DNA of 64,000 bases from an uncultured Alphaproteobacteria bacterium. GTDB taxonomy: Bacteria; Pseudomonadota; Alphaproteobacteria; Rickettsiales; UBA1997. Positions 7,848 to 15,364 of the stretch are shown here, one piece after another. Position 1 is the stretch's first letter. Each line of letters begins with the position of its first letter. Position numbers and translations under genes: made by a program. The DNA is taken from positions 1-64,000 of the forward strand of contig CASELL010000001.1 in the NCBI GenBank assembly GCA_949288805.1, in the 5' to 3' direction. Under the pieces are notes generated by a model. That model was not told the DNA's origin and made no database searches. It was given only the letters and a program-made list of their open reading frames with translations.

Positions 7848-10127
7848 CTAAAAATTTGTACCTATATTAAACCTAAAGTTTTCTTCAACATCATATTCTT
7901 CTTTTTGTATAACTTTACTAAAATCAAAACTTAAATTACCAACAACAGTTTCCCACAATATAGAAAAACCAGCAGCAGATCTAATACTTCCACTATCTAA
8001 TATTAAATCTTTTCTAACATTTGAATTGCTTTCTATACCGGTTACAGTTCCAGCATTAAAAAAGAATATACCATAAACAGAAAATTCTTTTGGTAAAAAT
8101 AGAGGAAATTTTAGTTCTGTATTAAAATAATACATTCTAGTTCCAGCTAAACCATAACCATCTATGAGAGTTCCCCCTATATTTTTTACTCTTGGTCCAA
8201 GTCCTCCACTTTCAAATCCTCTCATATTATAACCGCCTAAGTAAAATCCATCGTTTGGATACAACGGATTATTGTTTATTGAGTACATAAAGCCAGCTTT
8301 TCCTTCAATTTTTAAAATCAATTTATCTAAATATAATGGTTGATAATAAGCAGCATATATAACATGTTTTATATAATCTTTCGTTCCTAATAACCCAGCA
8401 AAAGAAAAATCATAACTAAACATATAACCGCTTGTTGTTCTATAAAAACTATCCCTTTTGTCATAAGAAAAACCAATACCAAATTCAGAAATTTCTTCGT
8501 TCCTATCCGATAATATATATTTATAATCAGGTAAAACATCACTAACATCATCAAAAGTAAAAGAATAAGAAAGATTAGTACTTAAATATTCGGTAACATT
8601 AAAACTCAAAAAGCTATTTAATCCCCTTTCTAACCTATTATAACCTAAATTTGAATTTGGATTATTAATATTATTCATATCTTGATAAAATAATCTTAAT
8701 CCACTAGTTATCTCGGTTCCCAAAAAATTAGGTTTAGAAAAACCAAGAGAATAATATTTATAATGTTCATTTAAATTTAAGCCTAAATCAAAACCTATAC
8801 CATCACCAAAAAGATTTCTTTGTCTTATAGAAATATTACCATTAAGTCCATAACTACTATTATAACCTACACCAAAACTTAAATTGCCTGTACTTTGTTC
8901 CTCGACATCTATAATTATATCAACTCTATTATTCAAAACACCATCTATCTTTTTATAAGTAACGTTTTTAAAAAAGCCAAGATTTCTTATTCTTTGTATA
9001 GATCTTTCCAGTTTTTTATCATCATAAGAATCTCCTTCAAAAAGAAGTATCTGTTGTCTTATAACAGAATCGGATGTTCTAAAATTATTTTTAATTTTAA
9101 TTTCTCCTATGTATTTTTTTTCTGCCTTATCAATAGAATATAAAACATTAACCTTGTTATTTTCCTTATCAGGAACAATTCTTTGATTTATAACAAAAAA
9201 TTGATTATTAGACAAAAACTTTATTATTTCACTTTCTATTTTGTTGACTGTATTTATATTAAATATTGTATTGTTTTTGATATATTTATTAATTATAAAA
9301 TCCAAATTTTCATCCAATATTCCAATATTGTCTTGTACACTAACAATACCAAAAGTATATCTATTTCCTTCGTTAATATCTATAACTATATCAAAATTAT
9401 TATTTTTATTTAAAACTCCATTAATAGAATTAATAGTGAAATCTATATATCCTTTTGATAAATAAAACATTCTCAATAAATAGGAATCATATTGTAATAT
9501 ATCGGAATTATAATTTATCCTTCTACCAAACCTATAAAATTTTTTTTCCCTACTATATAATTCTCCTTTTAATGTTCGTGATGAAAAAGTATTATTACCT
9601 ATAAAATATATATTTTCAATTTTATTTTTTTTATTTTCTTTAATATCAAAAAAAATATTTACGAGATTACTATCAACATTCTCTATTTTTGTTTCTATTC
9701 CTACATTTATAATTCCCATGGATCTATAAAATGTATCTATAAAATTAATATCCTGTTGTAATTTTTGTTCAGAAAAAGGTTCTTTAACTTTTAATTCTAA
9801 ATTGTCCTTTATTATCGAATCTTTTAGTTTTTTATTTCCAGTAAAAGTAATCTTTGATACAAACTTTTTTTCTTTAATTTTAATATATAAATTATTATTT
9901 TTAAAACTTACCTCAACATCGTCAACATAGTCTGTTGAAAACAGGTCTTTTATTATATTGTTTTTTAAATTATTGTTAAAAACGTCACCATCCTTAATAT
10001 CTATATAGTCCTTATATACTAGTTCATTATAAATTGTATTACCAGTAATAACTACATTATTTATTTTATTATTAGCTAAGCAGTTAAAACTTACAAATAA
10101 AAAAACAATAAATAAAAATTTTATCAT
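7848..10127 (-). CDS. bamA: BamA, outer-membrane protein assembly factor
   Basis: Central pore of the BAM complex, which folds and inserts beta-barrel proteins into the outer membrane. A signal peptide (residues 1-18) is followed by five POTRA repeats (to about 400) and the 16-strand barrel (about 410-759). The barrel carries the FYLGGYNMRGFESGGLGPR segment of the conserved loop 6 (V/I)RGF motif, and the C-terminus ends in an aromatic residue (NIGTNF), as expected for a BAM substrate. At 759 residues it is normal. The start overlaps rseP by four bases (ATGA). The rseP-bamA pairing is classic, but the usual lpxD-fabZ-lpxA genes do not follow; rnd does. Confidence 0.96.
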   Translation of the reverse strand: MIKFLFIVFLFVSFNCLANNKINNVVITGNTIYNELVYKDYIDIKDGDVFNNNLKNNIIKDLFSTDYVDDVEVSFKNNNLYIKIKEKKFVSKITFTGNKKLKDSIIKDNLELKVKEPFSEQKLQQDINFIDTFYRSMGIINVGIETKIENVDSNLVNIFFDIKENKKNKIENIYFIGNNTFSSRTLKGELYSREKKFYRFGRRINYNSDILQYDSYLLRMFYLSKGYIDFTINSINGVLNKNNNFDIVIDINEGNRYTFGIVSVQDNIGILDENLDFIINKYIKNNTIFNINTVNKIESEIIKFLSNNQFFVINQRIVPDKENNKVNVLYSIDKAEKKYIGEIKIKNNFRTSDSVIRQQILLFEGDSYDDKKLERSIQRIRNLGFFKNVTYKKIDGVLNNRVDIIIDVEEQSTGNLSFGVGYNSSYGLNGNISIRQRNLFGDGIGFDLGLNLNEHYKYYSLGFSKPNFLGTEITSGLRLFYQDMNNINNPNSNLGYNRLERGLNSFLSFNVTEYLSTNLSYSFTFDDVSDVLPDYKYILSDRNEEISEFGIGFSYDKRDSFYRTTSGYMFSYDFSFAGLLGTKDYIKHVIYAAYYQPLYLDKLILKIEGKAGFMYSINNNPLYPNDGFYLGGYNMRGFESGGLGPRVKNIGGTLIDGYGLAGTRMYYFNTELKFPLFLPKEFSVYGIFFFNAGTVTGIESNSNVRKDLILDSGSIRSAAGFSILWETVVGNLSFDFSKVIQKEEYDVEENFRFNIGTNF

Positions 10128-11206
10128 ATTATATTAAATACATCTTTAATAGTAACAAATATCATTAAAAATAACAACAAAGAAAATCCTAATCTATTAA
10201 AAGTTTCTTCAACTTTTTCATTTAGTGGCTTCCTTCTAATTGCCTCAATTATATAAAACATCAAATGTCCACCATCTAGTATTGGAATAGGCAGTAGATT
10301 CATTAACCCTAGACTTACAGATATTAAAGCCATAAAGTATATCATTACAGAAATACCTTGTTTCATAGCTTCTCCTGAGTATTTAGCAATACTAATTGGT
10401 CCACTCATATCATCAAGACCCCTTTTTCCAACAATAATTTGTCCTAATGCTTTTAATGTAGAAGTTGTTATGTTCCATACTTGTCTAAATGATTCTTTTG
10501 TAGCACCGATTAAACCAACTTTTTTATATATAAAATCATTAGAACCAATACCTATTGTAGGTGTTTGTTTTGTTGTATCTAATTCAACAGTTTTTTCTAT
10601 TAATTCTCCATTTCTATCTATTAATATTTTTACATTATTTTCTACTTGTAAAGCTATATTTATTTGTATTTCATCAAAACTATCAACATTACTATCTCCA
10701 ATTTTAACTATTCTATCATTAACTAATATACCTGCTTTTTCTGCTGGGCTATTTGGAGCAATGCTTGTAATTTTATTAGAAAAACTAACAACTCCTTTAA
10801 ACATAAAAAATCCAACAAAAAGCAATATTGCTAATAAATAATTAAATATAGGACCAGCACTAACAACAGCCATTCTTTGCCATACATTTTTAAAATATAA
10901 ACAACCAGATTTTTGTTCTTCTGTCATTGTTTCTAGTTTGTTTTTATCAACACTAGAAGAAGAAGCGTCTTCATCTCCAAAAAATTTAACAAAACCGCCA
11001 AGTGGTAAGGCACAAATTTTCCACCTTGTTCCTCTTTTGTCAGTCCAACCACAAATTTCTTTACCATAACCTATGGCAAATTCATCAACTTTAACTTTAT
11101 TTATTATACCTATAATATAATGTCCAAATTCATGGACAAAAACAACTATTGATAGAATAATTAAAAAAGCCACAACACTAACAAAAATATTTAATATTAT
11201 ATCCAT
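10124..11206 (-). CDS. rseP: RseP, site-2 zinc metalloprotease
   Basis: Intramembrane protease that cleaves membrane-bound anti-sigma factors and remnant signal peptides. The catalytic HEFGH (His25, Glu26, His29) is in the first transmembrane segment. A PDZ domain spans about residues 130-215 (SIAPNSPAEKAGILVNDRIVKI). The second metal-binding motif is LPIPILDGGH with Asp311. At 360 residues it has one PDZ domain, shorter than the two-PDZ E. coli protein but like many alphaproteobacterial homologues. It is the first gene of rseP-bamA-rnd. No rseA or rpoE is in the window. Confidence 0.95.
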   Translation of the reverse strand: MDIILNIFVSVVAFLIILSIVVFVHEFGHYIIGIINKVKVDEFAIGYGKEICGWTDKRGTRWKICALPLGGFVKFFGDEDASSSSVDKNKLETMTEEQKSGCLYFKNVWQRMAVVSAGPIFNYLLAILLFVGFFMFKGVVSFSNKITSIAPNSPAEKAGILVNDRIVKIGDSNVDSFDEIQINIALQVENNVKILIDRNGELIEKTVELDTTKQTPTIGIGSNDFIYKKVGLIGATKESFRQVWNITTSTLKALGQIIVGKRGLDDMSGPISIAKYSGEAMKQGISVMIYFMALISVSLGLMNLLPIPILDGGHLMFYIIEAIRRKPLNEKVEETFNRLGFSLLLFLMIFVTIKDVFNII

Positions 11207-11293
11207 ACTAATTAGCTAATTATAACAACTAGAAATTATTATAATTTACATTTTTTTAAAGTAAATAAAAAAATAATAAGTTATTTTTATAAA

Positions 11294-12304
11294 TTAGCTA
11301 ATATTTTGATTTTTTTTATAAAGATGTAGATATTTATCTTTATTGTATTCTTCTATTTTACTTAAAATATTATTATCAACTTTATTTTCATTTTTAATAA
11401 AAATATCACAATAAAAAAGAATACTATTAATATCATTTGTATTTATGTTATATAATTTTTTAGCTCTTTTATAATTTTTATCACAATAAATATTTCCAAA
11501 AAAATCATTAGGAGTATATTTCCAAATTTTTTCTATATATTTATAAAGTTTTTTTGAATTAATTTTTTGTAAAGATTCAATTAATATTTTATTGTTTTCT
11601 ACATTATCTTTTATGTTATCAAACAATAAAGCAGAATATTTATATGAATTATTATAATCTTCTAAATTATAATAATAAGTAGAAAGTTTTTCATATAAAA
11701 AGTTCAATTCTATTTGATCTTTTTTTAATTTATATTTTTTAATTAATTCATAACATTCAAGCCAATTAAATGTATTTTTATAAGTATTATATAATAAATC
11801 TATACAGTATTGATTATTTTTTTGTATTTTTAATATTTCTTTACAATAAATAATAATTTTATCATTATCATTATTTTGTACTGCTTTTGATAAATCTATA
11901 TTATAATTGAATAATCCATTATTTATTTTTTTATTATTATTTCTAATAAAAACAGCGATAAGATCTGTTAATTTATTATCAATATTTTTTTGTGCTTTAT
12001 TTAAAAAATTAGATGCCTTTTTATCATCACCAGATATTCCATAAAATATTGAATTATATATATTATTTAAATATTTATTATATTTATTATTTAAATTGTT
12101 AATATTTCTATCTTTTTTACTCAATATAAAAGTATCTATAATATAATTTATTAAAAATCCACTTAAAAAAATAGCGAGAGATATTAAAAATATAATTTTG
12201 GTGTTAGTGAATATTTCATAATTATCAATATAGATAATAATATTACTATCTATTTTTAAAATTAATGTTAAAATTATTGTTAAAATTAATATATAAACTA
12301 ACAA
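11294..12304 (-). CDS. HemY-like membrane-anchored TPR protein
   Basis: Two hydrophobic segments at the N-terminus (about 1-20 and 38-58) are followed by a helical, TPR-like region to residue 336. The pattern of paired membrane helices, then a GDDKKASNFLNKAQ-type first repeat, resembles the HemY N-terminal family found after haem genes in proteobacteria. No haem gene is near. The start is uncertain: TTG at 12304 is the listed codon, but the frame stays open upstream to about 12361 with plausible hydrophobic, Lys-dotted sequence and no ATG. The true start may be a rare codon there, close to the divergent aspS promoter. Function of HemY itself is poorly defined. Confidence 0.6.
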   Translation of the reverse strand: MLVYILILTIILTLILKIDSNIIIYIDNYEIFTNTKIIFLISLAIFLSGFLINYIIDTFILSKKDRNINNLNNKYNKYLNNIYNSIFYGISGDDKKASNFLNKAQKNIDNKLTDLIAVFIRNNNKKINNGLFNYNIDLSKAVQNNDNDKIIIYCKEILKIQKNNQYCIDLLYNTYKNTFNWLECYELIKKYKLKKDQIELNFLYEKLSTYYYNLEDYNNSYKYSALLFDNIKDNVENNKILIESLQKINSKKLYKYIEKIWKYTPNDFFGNIYCDKNYKRAKKLYNINTNDINSILFYCDIFIKNENKVDNNILSKIEEYNKDKYLHLYKKNQNIS

Positions 12305-12368
12305 AGCAATAAAAAAAATTATACTTAATTTTATAATATATTTAAAAATTAATTTTACAATTATTTTA

Positions 12369-12396
12369 TTGACATTATAAAAAAATATTTTATCTT
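12369..12396 (+). promoter_or_regulatory. Promoter of the aspS leader transcript
   Basis: A perfect -35 TTGACA (12369-12374), 16-base spacer and -10 TATCTT (12391-12396, four of six matches). The predicted start near 12403 places the first helix of the leader RNA (from about 12405) right at the 5' end, which supports both calls. Confidence 0.6.
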
Positions 12397-12402
12397 TTTA
12401 GT

Positions 12403-12551
12403 AAATACTATGATCCCTTAACAAGGGGGAGTATAGGGAAGAAAAATGTTTATCATCTAGTAGAACCCTACGGGCAAGCCCGTTATAGCTTTAATGAGTT
12501 GAACAAAGTTCATAAAACAAGGTGGCACCACGAGCGAACCCTCGTCCTTGT
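12403..12551 (+). promoter_or_regulatory. T-box-type tRNA-sensing leader upstream of aspS
   Basis: The 3' part is a textbook T-box antiterminator. ACAAGG (12517-12522) pairs with CCTTGT (12546-12551), the seven-base bulge is TGGCACC (12523-12529), and ACGAG (12530-12534) pairs with CTCGT (12541-12545). The bulge TGGC would pair with the GCCA 3' end of an uncharged tRNA whose discriminator is G, as in tRNA-Asp and tRNA-Asn. This fits the downstream aspS. A hairpin TGAAC-AAA-GTTCA (12500-12512) occupies the Stem III position. Further upstream are hairpins CCCTT/AAGGG (12415-12427), TAGGG/CCCTA (12434-12470) and CGGG/CCCG (12471-12482), enclosed by CTATGA/TTATAG (12408-12488). A canonical Stem I with an unambiguous specifier loop was not found, and no terminator follows, so any control mode is uncertain. 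Confidence 0.72.
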
Positions 12552-12572
12552 ACTTAACTAATATATTGAATT

Positions 12573-12866
12573 ATGAGAGAAGTATATATTGATAAAGATA
12601 CTGAAAAAATAGTAAGAACTATTGATAATGGGGCTTATGTATGGAGTTTTGTATTTGGTCCTATTTATTTTTTAGTAAAAAAATGTTATCTAGTTGCTTT
12701 TATGATATTTTTGTTTAATATGACAACAATGTATAATAGCACAGTCTACTTAACATTATCAATTTTATATTCTATTTTTAGTAAGTATTTGATAAAAAAA
12801 TCTTGGGAAGAACAAGGTTTTTATCTATATAAAAAAAATGATAATTCAACAACAAATAATCAATAG
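12573..12866 (+). CDS. Small membrane protein, DUF2628-like
   Basis: A 97-residue protein with a short polar N-terminus, then hydrophobic segments at about 25-37 and 40-75 and a polar, Asn/Thr-rich tail. The pattern AYVWSFVFGPIYFLVKK followed by two helices and KKSWEEQGF near the end resembles DUF2628 proteins, small inner-membrane proteins of unknown role. It lies between the T-box-like leader and aspS, ending eight bases before the aspS start, so it is in the same transcript. No Shine-Dalgarno sequence is seen. The ATG sits in the loop of a possible AT-only hairpin (12560-12566 with 12584-12590). Confidence 0.7.
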   Translation: MREVYIDKDTEKIVRTIDNGAYVWSFVFGPIYFLVKKCYLVAFMIFLFNMTTMYNSTVYLTLSILYSIFSKYLIKKSWEEQGFYLYKKNDNSTTNNQ

Positions 12867-12874
12867 GTGTAAAA

Positions 12875-14650
12875 ATGTTAAGAACTCATACTTGTAATGA
12901 ATTAAATAAAAACTTTATTGGTCAAAAGGTAAAATTGGGTGGTTGGGTTCATTCAATTAGAGATCATGGAAGTTTGTTATTTATAGATTTAAGAGATAAT
13001 TATGGGATTACTCAATGTGTAATTGATGCTGAAAAAAACAAAGATTTAATGCATCTTGCTTCTACAATTAAAGATGAAAGTGTAATTTTTGTAGAAGGTG
13101 AAGTTGTAGCAAGGGCTCAAGAAGTAATCAATCCTGATTTAGCAACTGGTGAAATAGAAATTGATATTGAAAATATTACTATTGAAAGTAAAGCAGAACA
13201 AATTCCTTTTCAAGTTGCTGATGAAACTCAAAAATATCCTGAAGATTTAAGATTTCAATATAGATATCTTGATTTAAGAACTAAAAAAATGCATAGAAAT
13301 ATACATTTAAGAAATCAAGTTATTGCTTTTTTAAGACAACAAATGTGGAGTCAAGATTTTGAAGAGTTTCAAACTCCAATTCTTACTGTTTCTTCACCAG
13401 AAGGAGCAAGAGACTTTTTAGTACCTAGCAGACTTTACCCAGGAAAATTTTATGCTTTACCACAAGCACCACAACAATTTAAACAATTATTGATGGTTAG
13501 TGGTTTTGATAAATATTTTCAAATAGCACCATGTTTTAGAGATGAAGGTACAAGGGCAGATAGAAATCTTGAGTTTTATCAATTAGATATGGAAATGAGC
13601 TTTGTTGAACAAGAAGATATTTTTGCAACAATGGAACCAGTAATTACTAATATGTTTAAAAACTTTTCTAGTAGAAAAATTACCGAACCTCCTTTTGTAA
13701 AAATACCTTTTAAAGAAGCTATGTTAAAATATGGAACAGATAAACCAGATTTAAGAAATCCTATTGAAATAGTAGATACTACTGAAATATTTAGAAATTC
13801 AGATTTTTCAATTTTTGCCAAAGCAATAGAAAATAAAGCAGTTGTTAGAGCAATTCCTGCTAAAAATGTAATTGATAAACCTAGAAGTTTCTTTGATAAA
13901 ATGGTCGCTTATGCAATAGAAGAAGGAGCAAAAGGGCTTGGTTATGTTAGTTTTGATAAAGAAGGACAAGCAAAAGGTCCAGTTGCTAAGTTTTTAAATG
14001 AAGAAAGATTAAATAAATTAAAAGAAGTTGTAAAACTTGAAAATGGTGATACTGTATTCTTTTGTTGTGGCCCTGAAAGTGAAGCATCTAAATTAGCAGG
14101 TAAAGTTAGAATTAGATTAGGTCAAGAATTAGATTTAATAAATAGAGAAGAATATAAATTCTGTTGGATAGTTGATTTTCCACTTTATGAAATTGATGAA
14201 GATACAGGCAAATTAGACTTTGCTCATAATCCTTTTTCTTTGCCAAAAGGTGGTATTAAAGCCTTTGAAACAGATGATTTATTGAGTATTACTTGTAATC
14301 AATTTGATTGTGTTTGTAATGGTTATGAAATTTGTAGTGGTGCTATAAGAAATCATAAACCTGAAATTATGTATAAATCTTTTGAATTGGTAGGTTATCC
14401 TAATGAAGTTGTAGACAATAAATTTGGTGGTATGATTAATGCTTTCAAATATGGTGCTCCTCCTCATGGTGGTTGTGCTTTTGGTATTGATAGATTAATT
14501 ATGTTATTATTAGACGAACCTAATTTAAGAGAAGTTGTAGCATTTACTCCTAATGGTAAAGGTGTAGATTTAATGATGAACTCTCCATCTTATGTCGATG
14601 AAGAACAATTAAAAGAACTTCATTTACAAATTATAGAAGAAAAAAAATAG
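12875..14650 (+). CDS. aspS: Aspartyl-tRNA synthetase
   Basis: Class II synthetase that charges tRNA-Asp in the cytoplasm. It has an N-terminal OB anticodon-binding domain (LGGWVHSIRDHGSLLFIDLRD) and the class II core with motif 2 (FRDEGTRADRNLEFYQLDMEMSF). The bacterial GAD insertion (about 280-420) and motif 3 (GAPPHGGCAFGIDRLIMLL) follow. At 591 residues it is normal for the bacterial type. AGGTG precedes the ATG. Many alphaproteobacteria lack AsnRS and use a non-discriminating AspRS with GatCAB to make Asn-tRNA; neither asnS nor gat genes are in the window, so specificity is open. Preceded by the T-box-like leader and a small membrane-protein gene. Confidence 0.97.
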   Translation: MLRTHTCNELNKNFIGQKVKLGGWVHSIRDHGSLLFIDLRDNYGITQCVIDAEKNKDLMHLASTIKDESVIFVEGEVVARAQEVINPDLATGEIEIDIENITIESKAEQIPFQVADETQKYPEDLRFQYRYLDLRTKKMHRNIHLRNQVIAFLRQQMWSQDFEEFQTPILTVSSPEGARDFLVPSRLYPGKFYALPQAPQQFKQLLMVSGFDKYFQIAPCFRDEGTRADRNLEFYQLDMEMSFVEQEDIFATMEPVITNMFKNFSSRKITEPPFVKIPFKEAMLKYGTDKPDLRNPIEIVDTTEIFRNSDFSIFAKAIENKAVVRAIPAKNVIDKPRSFFDKMVAYAIEEGAKGLGYVSFDKEGQAKGPVAKFLNEERLNKLKEVVKLENGDTVFFCCGPESEASKLAGKVRIRLGQELDLINREEYKFCWIVDFPLYEIDEDTGKLDFAHNPFSLPKGGIKAFETDDLLSITCNQFDCVCNGYEICSGAIRNHKPEIMYKSFELVGYPNEVVDNKFGGMINAFKYGAPPHGGCAFGIDRLIMLLLDEPNLREVVAFTPNGKGVDLMMNSPSYVDEEQLKELHLQIIEEKK

Positions 14651-14658
14651 TAAAAAAA

Positions 14659-14688
14659 ATAACTACCAACTTGGTAGTTATTTTTTTA
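14659..14688. terminator. Bidirectional terminator between aspS and pal
   Basis: AACTACC (14661-14667) pairs with GGTAGTT (14673-14679) around a five-base loop. T-rich sequence follows on the plus strand and an A-run precedes it, so it can stop transcription of aspS (plus) and pal (minus). Confidence 0.8.
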
Positions 14689-14708
14689 TTCTTTTTTATA
14701 AAAAAGAA

Positions 14709-15173
14709 CTATTTAATTTCAACTACAACAGTTCTTCTGTTTTTAGACCAAACAGCTTCGCCTTTACCAACGAATTCTGGTTTTTCTTTACCATAACTAA
14801 CTGTTTTAATTCTATTAGCATTTACCTTTTTAGAAACTAAGTAGTTTTTAACAGCGTCTGCTCTTCTTTGACCTAGAGCTAAGTTGTATTCTCTAGTTCC
14901 TCTTTCGTCACAGTGGCCTTCTAATAAGATTTTAATATCTTTATCAGAATTTAACCATTCAGCAACTGTGTCTAAAGATTTTTTAGAAGCGCTGTTTAAA
15001 GCCGAACTATCAAATGAAAAGTAAACTTTATCTGGAACAACTACTGTTTCATTTTTCACTTTTGCATTTTTATTAAGTTTGTCTGCTTCTTCTTGTGAGC
15101 TTATAGTATCATAATTTTTGCTACAAGCAGCAACAAAAGATAAAGTTAATAATAAAACTAAATATTTTTTCAT
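14709..15173 (-). CDS. pal: Pal, peptidoglycan-associated lipoprotein
   Basis: Outer-membrane lipoprotein of the Tol-Pal system that ties the outer membrane to peptidoglycan during division. The ATG at 15173 was chosen because GAGGT lies just before it and a lipoprotein signal begins there (MKKYLVLLLTLSFVAAC, lipobox Cys17). A longer frame to 15209 would add a non-signal segment. The OmpA-like domain (about 50-154) has the peptidoglycan-binding pattern EGHCDERGTREYNLALGQRRADAV and ends SKNRRTVVVEIK. At 154 residues it is normal. No tolB or ybgF is adjacent, so it is separated from the usual tol cluster. Confidence 0.95.
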   Translation of the reverse strand: MKKYLVLLLTLSFVAACSKNYDTISSQEEADKLNKNAKVKNETVVVPDKVYFSFDSSALNSASKKSLDTVAEWLNSDKDIKILLEGHCDERGTREYNLALGQRRADAVKNYLVSKKVNANRIKTVSYGKEKPEFVGKGEAVWSKNRRTVVVEIK

Positions 15174-15207
15174 AATAAACCTCAGTTTTTTATAAAAATA
15201 CATTGTC

Positions 15208-15235
15208 ATTATAAAATGTCTTTTAAAAAAATCAA
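15208..15235 (-). promoter_or_regulatory. Promoter of pal
   Basis: On the minus strand, -35 TTGATT (15230-15235), 16-base spacer and perfect -10 TATAAT (15208-15213), about 35 bases before the pal ATG. The rest of the 191-base pal-leuS gap shows no further clear signal. Confidence 0.55.
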
Positions 15236-15364
15236 GTTTTTTGAAAACATGTGTTTGTTATACTTATTAATAGATTGATTTATCTTTATAATATAAACAA
15301 ATTTTCTATTGCTTTATATAAAGATTATTTTATTATTAAAAAAGATTATTTTATCTTTTAAAAA

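Noticed and set aside
12403-12551. Leader considered as RNase P RNA, SRP RNA or tmRNA
   Set aside because: None of the conserved cores of these RNAs is present, while the bulged antiterminator pattern matches the T-box class and the downstream gene fits it.
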